In this document: one piece after another, positions 45,266 through 53,448 of the stretch
Layout: each line of letters starts with the position of its first letter
Position numbering within the stretch: the stretch's first letter is position 1
Assembly (NCBI RefSeq): GCF_013314975.1
Contig: NZ_JABTYH010000003.1
Span: 62,001 to 126,000, forward strand
Source: Pseudarthrobacter oxydans
GTDB taxonomy: Bacteria; Actinomycetota; Actinomycetes; Actinomycetales; Micrococcaceae
DNA length: 64,000 nucleotides
Direction of reading: 5' to 3'
Made by a program: the position numbers and the translations under genes
The notes under the pieces: generated by a model
Databases searched by the model: none
What the model saw: the letters and a program-made list of their open reading frames with translations, nothing else
Told to the model about the DNA's origin: nothing

Positions 45266-45700
45266 ATGACCGATGCACCCAGGCTGGACCACCAAGTCTG
45301 CTTCGCGCTCTACTCCGCTTCCCGGGCCGCCACCGCGGTGTACCGCCCGGTCCTCGAGGAGCTGGGCCTCACCTATCCCCAATACCTCGTCATGCTGGTG
45401 CTGTGGGAAAACGAACCCCGCGGCGTAAAGGAGATCGGCGAAGAGCTCGGCCTGGACTCCGGCACCCTGTCGCCGCTGCTGAAGCGGCTGGAGGCCCTGG
45501 GGCTCTGTGAACGCCGCCGGTCGGGCGAGGACGAGCGCCGCGTCGCCATCCACCTCACCCCCGCGGGGCGGGAGCTGAGCCGCAATGCCGGTGCCATACC
45601 GCAGCGGCTCGCCCAGGCCGCGGGGCTTACCGCGGAGGAGCTCGACCAGCTGCGCCACACGCTTGGGCGCCTGACCGCCGCGCTGCACGACGCGCACTGA
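45266..45700 (+). CDS. ohrR: Organic-hydroperoxide-sensing MarR-family repressor
   Basis: A 144-residue winged-helix regulator. The reactive cysteine is Cys12 in LDHQVCFALYSASRA, the position used by one-Cys OhrR proteins to sense organic peroxides. LGLTYPQYLVMLVLWE and the recognition helix LDSGTLSPLLKRLEALGLCERRRSGEDERR are diagnostic. A second Cys (in GLCERR) is present. The ATG at 45266 is preferred; the frame opens 12 codons earlier inside the operator. It lies 50 bp upstream of ohr and probably represses both. Confidence 0.93.
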   Translation: MTDAPRLDHQVCFALYSASRAATAVYRPVLEELGLTYPQYLVMLVLWENEPRGVKEIGEELGLDSGTLSPLLKRLEALGLCERRRSGEDERRVAIHLTPAGRELSRNAGAIPQRLAQAAGLTAEELDQLRHTLGRLTAALHDAH

Positions 45701-45750
45701 CGGCACCGGCTTCGGAACTTTTCATTCCATCAACAGGACGGATACAACCC

Positions 45751-46179
45751 GTGAAAACCCTCTACACTGCCGAGGCACTCGCCTCGGGCGAAGGACGCGA
45801 CGGCACTGCGCGGACCAACGACGGCAAGCTGGATGTCACCCTGTCCAGCCCCGTCGAACTGGGCGGAAGCGGCCAGGGGACCAACCCTGAGCAGCTCTTC
45901 GCAGCCGGATACGCCGCCTGCTTCCACTCCGCCCTCCGGCTGGTGGGCCGCAAGGAACAGGCCGACCTGACCGACTCCGCCGTTGCCGCGAAGGTCCACC
46001 TGGGCCAGCTGGACGGCGCCGGCTTCGGGCTTGCCGCGGAGCTGGAGATTGCGCTGCCGGCCCTGGACCTGGCCACCGCGGAAGCGCTGGTCGCCAAAGC
46101 CCACCAGGTCTGCCCGTACTCCAACGCCACCCGGGGCAACATTTCCGTAGACATCAAAATCCTGGAGTTCGCCGCATGA
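45751..46179 (+). CDS. ohr: Organic hydroperoxide resistance protein
   Basis: A 142-residue OsmC/Ohr-fold thiol peroxidase that reduces fatty-acid and other organic hydroperoxides. The two redox cysteines are present: Cys57 in GYAACFHSAL and Cys121 in VCPYSNATRGNI. The start is GTG. It follows ohrR and overlaps the next oxidoreductase gene by 4 bp, forming a three-gene detoxification unit under the OhrR palindrome. Confidence 0.96.
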   Translation: MKTLYTAEALASGEGRDGTARTNDGKLDVTLSSPVELGGSGQGTNPEQLFAAGYAACFHSALRLVGRKEQADLTDSAVAAKVHLGQLDGAGFGLAAELEIALPALDLATAEALVAKAHQVCPYSNATRGNISVDIKILEFAA

Positions 46180-47186
46180 GCCTCCCATCCGTAACCCGCG
46201 AAATCCAGCTGGCCTCCCGGCCCGTGGGCCGTCCCGTTCCGGAGAACTTCCGGCTGGCCGAGTCTCCGCTGCCGGAACTCGGGGACGGCCAGATCCTGGT
46301 CCGCAACCTGTTCATCTCGGTGGATCCCTACATGCGCGGCCGCATGAATGACGTGAAGTCCTATTCCGCCCCGTTCGCCCTGGACAAAGCGCTCGACGGC
46401 GGCGCGGTGGGCGAGGTGCTGGCGTCCCGTTCCGGACAGCACAAGGAGGGGGACGTCGTCGTGCATTCCCTCGGCTGGCGGGAGTACGCGGTGGTTGAGG
46501 GGAACGCGGCCACCAAGGCCGACACCGGGCTGGCACCGGCGCCCGCGTTCCTCGGGGCCCTGGGGATGACCGGACTCACGGCTTATACAGGGCTGCTGAA
46601 AGTTGCGGAGTTCGCTCCGGGAGATGCGGTATTCGTCTCCGGTGCGGCAGGAGCCGTGGGCTCGCTGGTGGGCCAGATTGCCAAGGCAATGGGTGCTTCA
46701 CGCGTTATTGGCTCGGCGGGCTCGCCCGCCAAGGTGGCCCGACTGCTGGAGCTCGGCTTTGATGCCGCCTTCGATTACCACGACGGGCCGGTGCGGGAGC
46801 AGCTGGAAAAGGCTGCGGGCCCCGGCGGTATCGACGTGTACTTCGACAACGTGGGAGGGGAGCACCTTGAAGCCGCCCTGGCCGTCCTCAACGTGGGCGG
46901 ACGCGTGGCCATGTGCGGCGCCATCGCCCAGTACAACTCCACCGAGCCGACCCCGGCGCCCCGCAACCTGATGCTCGCCATCGGCAAGCAGCTGACCCTC
47001 AGGGGTTTCCTGGTGGGCGGCCAGCGGCAGCACGCCGCGGAGTTCGCCGGGAAAATGGCGGGCTGGCTGGCCGACGGCACTGTCCGCTACGACGAGACCA
47101 TCGTTGAGGGCTTGGACAACGCTCCGCAGGCCTTCATGGACCTCCTCGACGGCGCCAACACCGGAAAAATGCTGGTCCGGCTCTAA
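46176..47186 (+). CDS. NADP-dependent medium-chain oxidoreductase (CurA/leukotriene B4 dehydrogenase-like)
   Basis: A 336-residue zinc-independent MDR enzyme. The N terminus has RPVGRPVPENFRL and SVDPYMRGRMND, typical of CurA/alkenal reductases. The NADP site is VSGAAGAVGSLVGQIAK and the catalytic region is VYFDNVGGEHLEAAL. Such enzymes reduce the double bond of alpha,beta-unsaturated ketones and aldehydes. Coupling to ohr by an ATGA overlap suggests it removes reactive carbonyls formed from lipid peroxides; that link is inferred. Confidence 0.92.
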   Translation: MSLPSVTREIQLASRPVGRPVPENFRLAESPLPELGDGQILVRNLFISVDPYMRGRMNDVKSYSAPFALDKALDGGAVGEVLASRSGQHKEGDVVVHSLGWREYAVVEGNAATKADTGLAPAPAFLGALGMTGLTAYTGLLKVAEFAPGDAVFVSGAAGAVGSLVGQIAKAMGASRVIGSAGSPAKVARLLELGFDAAFDYHDGPVREQLEKAAGPGGIDVYFDNVGGEHLEAALAVLNVGGRVAMCGAIAQYNSTEPTPAPRNLMLAIGKQLTLRGFLVGGQRQHAAEFAGKMAGWLADGTVRYDETIVEGLDNAPQAFMDLLDGANTGKMLVRL

Positions 47187-47211
47187 GGCGGACCGCCCCC
47201 GCCCAACCAGG

Positions 47212-47239
47212 AGGGGTGCCGCATCCCCGCGGCGCCCCT
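47212..47239 (+). terminator. Terminator of the ohrR-ohr operon
   Basis: Arms AGGGGTGCCGC / GCGGCGCCCCT (47212-47222, 47229-47239) pair fully with one G-T wobble. The rest of the gap to 47441 holds no gene I can support. Confidence 0.7.
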
Positions 47240-47441
47240 ACTCGTTGGTAACAACTTGTAAACAATCTTCGGGATACCCTGCCGCCGTGCTACGGGCACG
47301 TGGCGCAGGCCACTAATGTTGGTGCCATCAGTGCGCTCCGGCGCAGTGCTGCGTGCCCTCAGTGAAAACAGAATTTCAGTGCAGAAACGGACACTCATTG
47401 AATTCGAGCCGTAGCGCCTCTCTCTTCATCCTGGAGGAAAA

Positions 47442-48551
47442 TTGAAGAACTCACTGCGTGCAAGTTTCAAGCGGGGTTCAATGGCCGGCGTGGCTACCCT
47501 CGGTGCTTCGGCGCTTCTGTTGACCGCCTGCGGCGCAGCACCCGAAGCCGGAAGCTCCTCGACGGCCGAAGCCAGCGACTACACCGGCTGCATCGTCTCC
47601 GACTCCGGCGGGTTCGATGACCAGTCCTTCAACCAGTCCTCCTATGAGGGGCTGAAGAAGGCCGAGACCGACCTGGGGATCAAGGTCAACCAGGTCGAGT
47701 CCAAAACCAACAACGACTTCGAGCCGAACCTGCGCGCCATGGTCAGCGCCGGCTGCGACCTCACCGTCACGGTGGGGTTCCTGCTGGGCGACGCCACCAA
47801 AGCCCAGGCCGAGGCCAACCCGGACAGCCACTTCGCGATTGTGGACTTCGGTTACGAAACGCCTATCGCCAACGTCAAGCCGATCATCTACGACACCGCC
47901 CAGGCCGCGTTCCTCGCCGGGTACCTTGCAGCCGGCACCACCAAGACCGGCACGGTTGCCACCTTCGGCGGCATCAAGCTTCCCACCGTCACGATCTTCA
48001 TGGACGGCTACGCGGACGGCGTCAAGTACTACAACGAGCAGAAGGGCAAGGACGTCAAGCTCCTTGGCTGGAACAAGGAAGCCCAGGACGGCAGCTTCAC
48101 CGGCGACTTCGAGAAGCAGGACGTGGGCAAGCAGCTCACCCAGAACTTCCTGGACCAGGGCGCAGACATTGTCATGCCCGTAGCAGGTCCGGTAGGCAAG
48201 GGCGCAGGCTCCGCACTCAAGGAAGCCAAAGCTGCCGGCAAGGACGTCAAGCTGATCTGGGTTGACTCCGACGGCTACCTGACGGCCCCCGACTACAAGG
48301 ACATCATGTTGTCCTCCGTCATGAAGACGATGGGCGACGCCGTGGAGGCCGTGGTCAAGGATGACAAGGAAGGCAACTTCGACAACACCCCGTACGTTGG
48401 CACGCTGGCCAACGACGGCGTCCAGCTGGCACCGTTCCACGACCTCGACTCCCAGGTCCCCGCGGAACTGAAGTCCGAGCTTGAGCAGATCAAGAAGGAC
48501 ATCATCGACGGGAAACTGAAGGTCGAATCCGAGGCAAGCCCGAAGGCCTGA
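47442..48551 (+). CDS. BMP-family nucleoside-binding lipoprotein
   Basis: A 369-residue basic-membrane-protein family lipoprotein with lipobox LLLTAC (Cys30). The mature protein has CIVSDSGGFDDQSFNQSSYEGLKKAE, VGFLLGDATKAQAEANPDSHFAIVDFGYE and QAAFLAGYLAAG. Relatives such as BmpA, PnrA and BmpDES components bind purine or pyrimidine nucleosides outside the membrane. The start is TTG, supported by GGAGGAAAA directly upstream. It is separated from the ATPase gene by a strong terminator with a T-run, which should make the binding protein more abundant than the transporter. Confidence 0.93.
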   Translation: MKNSLRASFKRGSMAGVATLGASALLLTACGAAPEAGSSSTAEASDYTGCIVSDSGGFDDQSFNQSSYEGLKKAETDLGIKVNQVESKTNNDFEPNLRAMVSAGCDLTVTVGFLLGDATKAQAEANPDSHFAIVDFGYETPIANVKPIIYDTAQAAFLAGYLAAGTTKTGTVATFGGIKLPTVTIFMDGYADGVKYYNEQKGKDVKLLGWNKEAQDGSFTGDFEKQDVGKQLTQNFLDQGADIVMPVAGPVGKGAGSALKEAKAAGKDVKLIWVDSDGYLTAPDYKDIMLSSVMKTMGDAVEAVVKDDKEGNFDNTPYVGTLANDGVQLAPFHDLDSQVPAELKSELEQIKKDIIDGKLKVESEASPKA

Positions 48552-48561
48552 TCCCTGCCTG

Positions 48562-48609
48562 AGCGCCACCCCCGGCCGGTCACCGACTGGCCGGGCGGTG
48601 GCGCTTTTT
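48562..48609 (+). terminator. Strong terminator after the nucleoside-binding protein gene
   Basis: AGCGCCACC / GGTGGCGCT (48562-48570, 48597-48605) with a further inner GC-rich stem is followed by TTTTT, the clearest intrinsic terminator in the window. Confidence 0.9.
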
Positions 48610-48661
48610 GCTGGCTGCCCCGCACCGGACCGCAGCCCGCGTATACCAGGACTGCACCCAC

Positions 48662-48707
48662 TAGGCTGGTTCTGCAGCCACATATCCCGTCCGGTCGATC
48701 ACCGGAC
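48662..48707 (+). promoter_or_regulatory. Second promoter and leader hairpin of the nucleoside transporter
   Basis: A -10-like TAGGCT (48662-48667) lies after the terminator. A perfect hairpin GTCCGGT-CGATC-ACCGGAC (48689-48707) follows about 20 nt before the ATPase start and could affect its translation. Confidence 0.4.
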
Positions 48708-48728
48708 GCTTCGAGATTGGTCAGAGTT

Positions 48729-50312
48729 TTGAAACTTGAACTCAGAGGGATCACTAAACGCTTCGGCACCTTGCTTGCCAACGACCACATCGACGTGGTG
48801 GTTGAGCCCGGACAGATCCACTGTCTCCTGGGTGAAAACGGGGCTGGCAAATCCACCCTCATGAATGTGCTGTACGGCCTTTACGAACCGTCCGAGGGCG
48901 AAATCCTCGTTGACGGCAAGCCCGTCTCCTTCCGCGGCCCCGGTGACGCCATGGAGGCAGGCATCGGCATGGTCCACCAGCACTTCATGCTGGTCCCCGT
49001 CTTCACCGTCGCGGAGAACGTGGCGCTCGGCGCGGAGCCCACCAAGGCCGCCGGGTTCCTCAACCTCGACGAGACGCGCCGCCGGATCAAGGAGATCTCC
49101 GATCAATACGGCTTCGACGTCGACCCCGATGCCCTGGTGGAGGACCTGCCCGTGGGCGTCCAGCAGCGGGTGGAAATCATCAAGGCGCTGGTCCGCGACG
49201 CCCAGGTCCTCATCCTGGACGAACCCACCGCGGTCCTGACACCCCAGGAAACCGACGAACTGCTGGACATCATGCGGCAGCTCAAGTCCGGCGGGACGTC
49301 CATCGTGTTCATTTCGCACAAGCTGCGGGAAGTCAAGGCAGTCTCGGACACCATCACCGTGATCCGGCGCGGCAAGGTGGTAGGGACGGCTGAACCGGCT
49401 GCTTCCACCACCGAACTGGCGTCCATGATGGTTGGCCGCGCCGTCAGCCTCACCCTGGACAAGGCCCCGGCGCAGCCCAAGGAAAAGACGTTCGAGGTCC
49501 GGAACCTTACCGTCATCGCCCCCAATGGCCAGCACGTCGTGGACGGACTCAGCTTTGACATTGCCCGCGGAGAAATCCTTGCGGTAGCCGGCGTCCAGGG
49601 CAACGGCCAGACCGAACTGACCGAGGCGATCCTCGGCCTCCAGGAACGCGTCCACGGGTCCATCCTGCTGGACGGGCAGGAACTCCTGGGCCGCAGCGTC
49701 AAGGAGGTGCTGAACGCCGGCGTCGGCTTTGTCCCCGAAGACCGCTCCGTTGACGGCCTGATCGGCACCTTCTCCATCGCCGAGAACCTGATCCTGGACC
49801 GGTACGATCAGGCGCCCTTCGCCAGGGGCATCAGCATGAGCCCGGCCAGGGTGCTGGAGAATGCCAAGAGCCGGATCGAAGAGTTCGACGTCCGAACCCC
49901 GTCGGGTGCACTTGCCGCCGGAACACTGTCCGGCGGCAACCAGCAGAAAGTGGTGATGGCCCGCGAGCTGTCCCGCCCGCTGCGCCTCTTCATTGCCTCC
50001 CAGCCCACCCGCGGCGTGGACGTGGGGTCCATCGAATTCCTGCACAAGCGGATTGTTGCCGAACGGGACCAGGGCACGCCGGTGATGATCATCTCCACCG
50101 AACTGGACGAGGTCATGGAACTGGCTGACCGGATCGCCGTGCTTTACAAGGGCAAACTCGTGGGCGTGGTCCCGGCAGGCACCAGCCGCGACGTCCTGGG
50201 CCTCATGATGGCCGGCATCCCGCCGGAGGAACATGTCCACACCACCCAGGCGGCAGAGGCCGCGGACACCACCACCAGCACCTCCGACGCCGAAGGAGGC
50301 GACCATGTCTGA
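48729..50312 (+). CDS. Nucleoside ABC transporter ATP-binding protein (two ABC domains)
   Basis: A 527-residue double ATPase of the BMP/nucleoside import type. Domain one has Walker [17 protein letters not shown], signature LPVGVQQRVEIIKALV and Walker [14 protein letters not shown]. Domain two has [32 protein letters not shown] and a modified Walker B, LFIASQPTRGVDVGS, in which the usual Asp-Glu is replaced. The start is taken as TTG at 48729, since relatives begin KLELRGITKRFG; a TTG at 48717 is possible. It overlaps the first permease start by 8 bp. Confidence 0.91.
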   Translation: MKLELRGITKRFGTLLANDHIDVVVEPGQIHCLLGENGAGKSTLMNVLYGLYEPSEGEILVDGKPVSFRGPGDAMEAGIGMVHQHFMLVPVFTVAENVALGAEPTKAAGFLNLDETRRRIKEISDQYGFDVDPDALVEDLPVGVQQRVEIIKALVRDAQVLILDEPTAVLTPQETDELLDIMRQLKSGGTSIVFISHKLREVKAVSDTITVIRRGKVVGTAEPAASTTELASMMVGRAVSLTLDKAPAQPKEKTFEVRNLTVIAPNGQHVVDGLSFDIARGEILAVAGVQGNGQTELTEAILGLQERVHGSILLDGQELLGRSVKEVLNAGVGFVPEDRSVDGLIGTFSIAENLILDRYDQAPFARGISMSPARVLENAKSRIEEFDVRTPSGALAAGTLSGGNQQKVVMARELSRPLRLFIASQPTRGVDVGSIEFLHKRIVAERDQGTPVMIISTELDEVMELADRIAVLYKGKLVGVVPAGTSRDVLGLMMAGIPPEEHVHTTQAAEAADTTTSTSDAEGGDHV

Positions 50313-51678
50313 AAAGCAGCCACCCCAACACGCGGAGGGCGAGCCCGCCGGGCGGGCGCAGCAGCCAACCCCCGCGGCGGAGGAAACCGCCGCAATCGTA
50401 TCCGTTGATACCGCCGGCGGCGCCATGGAACCGTCGGCCGTCCCTGCTACCGCCCAGAGCGGCCAGCTCCCGGGCGGTCCCGACACCCTGCTCCGGAAAA
50501 TCTTCACCGGCAGCGGCATGGTCTCGGTTCTTGCGGTCCTGCTGGCCCTGATCATCGGCGGGCTGCTCATCGCCAGCACGGACAAGCAGGTGGCCACCAC
50601 GGCCACGTACTTCTTTGCCCGGCCCACCGATTTCCTGGCGGCCGTCTGGAACGCGGCAACACGGTCCTACATTGCCCTGTTCCAGGGCTCGGTCTTCAAC
50701 CCCCGGGGGAACGGGCTGGCAGCCCAGTTCGCGCCCTTCATGGAAACCCTCACCATCGCCACGCCACTCATCACGGCCGGCCTGGGCGTTGCCCTGGCAT
50801 TCCGGGCAGGCCTTTTCAATATCGGCGCGCAGGGCCAGATCATCGTGGCCGGCATCCTGGCCGCCTGGGTTGGGTTCGCGCTCGACCTGCCGATGGGCCT
50901 GCACCTGCTCCTGGTCCTGGTGGCGGGGATCATCGGCGGTGCCTTCTGGGGCGGACTGGTGGGTGTTCTCAAGGCCCGGACCGGTGCCCATGAGGTCATC
51001 CTGACCATCATGTTCAATTACATCGCACTGTATTTCCTGCGGTACCTCCTGAACACTCCGGCCTTCCAGCGGCCGGGGGAGTCGAACCCCATCTCGCCCA
51101 TCCTGGATCCCACTGCCGTTTATCCGCAGATCTTCGGCAGCCAGTACCGGCTCCACCTTGGCTTCCTCCTTGCCATAGCTGCCACCGTCCTGGTGTGGTG
51201 GCTCCTGAACCGCTCCACGGTGGGCTTCGAGTTCCGTGCCGTGGGGGCAAACCCCAAGGCAGCGCAGACTGCAGGTATCAACGTGTCCCGCTCCACCATC
51301 CTGGTCATGGCCCTTGCGGGGGGCCTGGCCGGCATGTCCGGCGTGGCGCAGGTGGCGGGTACGGAGAAGGTCCTTACCGACGGTGTGGCCGCCACCTACG
51401 GCTTTGACGCCATCACGGTTGCCCTGCTGGGGCGCTCGTCGCCGTGGGGCACTTTCGCGGCCGGCCTGCTGTTCGGCGCCTTCCGCGCCGGAGCTGTCCA
51501 GATGCAGATCCAGACCGGAACCCCCATCGACATTGTCCTGGTGGTCCAGTCCCTGATTGTCCTGTTTATTGCGGCGCCGCCGCTGGTCCGGGCCATCTTT
51601 GGCCTGAACCCCCGCCGCCGGAAGCCCGCCCGCCCGGCCAAGTCCCGCGAGGCAGCAACCACCGGAGGTGCAGCATGA
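50305..51678 (+). CDS. Nucleoside ABC transporter permease, first subunit
   Basis: A 457-residue membrane protein of the BPD_transp_2 type with a Pro/Ala-rich cytoplasmic N terminus of about 75 residues. Core motifs are FRAGLFNIGAQGQIIVAGILAAWVGFALDLP, TGAHEVILTIMFNYIALYFLRYLL and FRAVGANPKAAQTAGINV. The ATG at 50305 has AAGGAGG 6 nt upstream; the longer frame has no support. Its end overlaps the second permease by 4 bp. Confidence 0.93.
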   Translation: MSEKQPPQHAEGEPAGRAQQPTPAAEETAAIVSVDTAGGAMEPSAVPATAQSGQLPGGPDTLLRKIFTGSGMVSVLAVLLALIIGGLLIASTDKQVATTATYFFARPTDFLAAVWNAATRSYIALFQGSVFNPRGNGLAAQFAPFMETLTIATPLITAGLGVALAFRAGLFNIGAQGQIIVAGILAAWVGFALDLPMGLHLLLVLVAGIIGGAFWGGLVGVLKARTGAHEVILTIMFNYIALYFLRYLLNTPAFQRPGESNPISPILDPTAVYPQIFGSQYRLHLGFLLAIAATVLVWWLLNRSTVGFEFRAVGANPKAAQTAGINVSRSTILVMALAGGLAGMSGVAQVAGTEKVLTDGVAATYGFDAITVALLGRSSPWGTFAAGLLFGAFRAGAVQMQIQTGTPIDIVLVVQSLIVLFIAAPPLVRAIFGLNPRRRKPARPAKSREAATTGGAA

Positions 51679-53000
51679 GCACGACAGTATCCTCATCCAG
51701 GCCCGGCAACCCGCAGCCCGGAAACGCCGGCAAGGATGCTGCCGCCGCCACTGTCTCCGCCAAGCCCGTGGGCTGGAAGACGCCGGTGTTCTTGGCCGCC
51801 TTCGCGCTGATCTCACTTGTGTTCTTCGGGCTGCTCGCACCCAACCAGACTGCAAGCTTCGGGATCTCCACGGGCAGCGACTTCTTCCAGCTGCCGGCCA
51901 TCCAGGTGAACGCCTTCGCCGGCGGCCTGATGCTGTCCATCCTCCTGCTGGGACTGGCGGCCTACGCCATCTACCTCAAGACCAGGGACAAGCCCGTCCC
52001 GGGCTGGCTCACCGTGGCGTTCATCGTCCTGTTCGTGGTCGCGTTCCTCATCTGGGTGGTGGGCGGCGCCCGGACGCCCAGCATCTCCCTGGCCGGGCTC
52101 ATCGCCGGCTCCGTTACCCTGGCCGTTCCGCTGGTGTTCGGATCACTGTCCGGCGTCCTGTGCGAACGGGTGGGCGTGGTGAACATCGCCATCGAGGGCC
52201 AGCTGCTGGGCGGAGCGTTCACCGCCGCGATCGTGGCCAGCATGACGCAGAACCCCTTTATCGGGCTGCTGGCCGCAGCCGTGGCCGGTGCCGCGGTCTC
52301 CATGGTGCTGGCACTGTTCAGCATCAAGTACCTGGTCAACCAGATCATCGTCGGCGTGGTCCTGAACGTGCTGGTCTCCGGTGTGACAGGCTTCCTGTTC
52401 AGCACCGTGATGCAGGCCAACAAGGCCCAGTTCAACTCCCCGCCAGGGCTGGACATCATCGAGATTCCCGTCCTGTCCAGCATCCCGGTCATCGGTCCCA
52501 TCCTGTTCCGCCAGTCCCTGGTGGGCTACCTGATGTACATCGCCGTCCTGGTGGTCTGGGTAGGCCTCTTCAAGACCCGGTGGGGACTCCGCGTGCGGGC
52601 TGTCGGCGAGCACCCGCAGGCCGCGGACACCCTGGGCATCAACGTGAACGCCACCAGGTTCTGGAACGTCACCCTGGGCGGGGCAGTGGCCGGCATCGGC
52701 GGGTCCTTCTTCACCCTGGTGGCCATCGACAGCTTCACCAAGGAGATCTCCGGCGGCCGCGGCTTTATTGCCCTGGCTGCCCTGATCTTCGGCCGGTGGA
52801 ACCCGATCGGGGCCTTCTTCGCCGCGCTGCTGTTCGGATTCGCGGACAACCTGCAGAGCATCGTCACCATCATCGGCACACCGGTTCCCAGCCAGTTCAT
52901 GGCCATGCTCCCGTACCTGGTAACGGTCCTGGCGGTGGCGGGGCTGGTGGGCAAGTCCAGGGGACCCGCGGCCAGCGGCATTCCGTATGTCAAGGGCTGA
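51675..53000 (+). CDS. Nucleoside ABC transporter permease, second subunit
   Basis: A 441-residue permease paired with the preceding one. Recognisable stretches are CERVGVVNIAIEGQLLGGAFTAAIV, YLVNQIIVGVVLNVLVSGVTGFLF and RAVGEHPQAADTLGINVNATRFWNVTLGG. The ATG overlaps the previous stop (ATGA) with CGGAGG upstream. Together with the double ATPase and BMP lipoprotein it completes a nucleoside importer. The next gene begins 4 bp after the stop. Confidence 0.93.
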   Translation: MSTTVSSSRPGNPQPGNAGKDAAAATVSAKPVGWKTPVFLAAFALISLVFFGLLAPNQTASFGISTGSDFFQLPAIQVNAFAGGLMLSILLLGLAAYAIYLKTRDKPVPGWLTVAFIVLFVVAFLIWVVGGARTPSISLAGLIAGSVTLAVPLVFGSLSGVLCERVGVVNIAIEGQLLGGAFTAAIVASMTQNPFIGLLAAAVAGAAVSMVLALFSIKYLVNQIIVGVVLNVLVSGVTGFLFSTVMQANKAQFNSPPGLDIIEIPVLSSIPVIGPILFRQSLVGYLMYIAVLVVWVGLFKTRWGLRVRAVGEHPQAADTLGINVNATRFWNVTLGGAVAGIGGSFFTLVAIDSFTKEISGGRGFIALAALIFGRWNPIGAFFAALLFGFADNLQSIVTIIGTPVPSQFMAMLPYLVTVLAVAGLVGKSRGPAASGIPYVKG

Positions 53001-53004
53001 CGGC

Positions 53005-53448
53005 GTGGACGTGCCCGCAGGCGTGGGCGGTGCCGCAGATGTCGGCGCGGCCCGGCCGGTTGACTGGGAGGCCCTGAAGGCGGCCGCCGTCGCGGCGATG
53101 CGCCACGCCTACGTCCCCTATTCGAAGTTCCCGGTGGGCGCCGCGGCCCTTACCGGCGACGGCCGCCTGGTCAGCGGCTGCAACGTGGAGAACGCCAGCT
53201 ACGGCCTCACCCTGTGCGCCGAGTGCGCGCTGGTGGGCAACCTGCACATGACCGGCGGCGGACTGCTCCGGGCGTTCTACTGCGTGGACGGGGACGGCAA
53301 CATCCTGATGCCCTGCGGACGCTGCCGCCAGTTGCTGTACGAGTTCCGCGCTCCGGACATGGAGCTCATGACCACCCAAGGCATCAAGACGATGGACCAG
53401 GTGTTGCCCGACGCCTTTGGTCCCCAACACCTGGAGGAAACACCGTGA
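53005..53448 (+). CDS. cdd: Cytidine deaminase
   Basis: A 147-residue zinc enzyme converting cytidine and deoxycytidine to uridine and deoxyuridine. The catalytic CAE (ASYGLTLCAECALVGNL) and PCGRC (ILMPCGRCRQLLYEF) supply the general acid-base Glu and three zinc Cys ligands; the substrate motif is SGCNVENASYG. The GTG at 53005 is preferred, with AAGGG 8 nt upstream; ATG at 52987 lies inside the permease gene. The stop overlaps deoA by 4 bp. Confidence 0.95.
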   Translation: MDVPAGVGGAADVGAARPVDWEALKAAAVAAMRHAYVPYSKFPVGAAALTGDGRLVSGCNVENASYGLTLCAECALVGNLHMTGGGLLRAFYCVDGDGNILMPCGRCRQLLYEFRAPDMELMTTQGIKTMDQVLPDAFGPQHLEETP

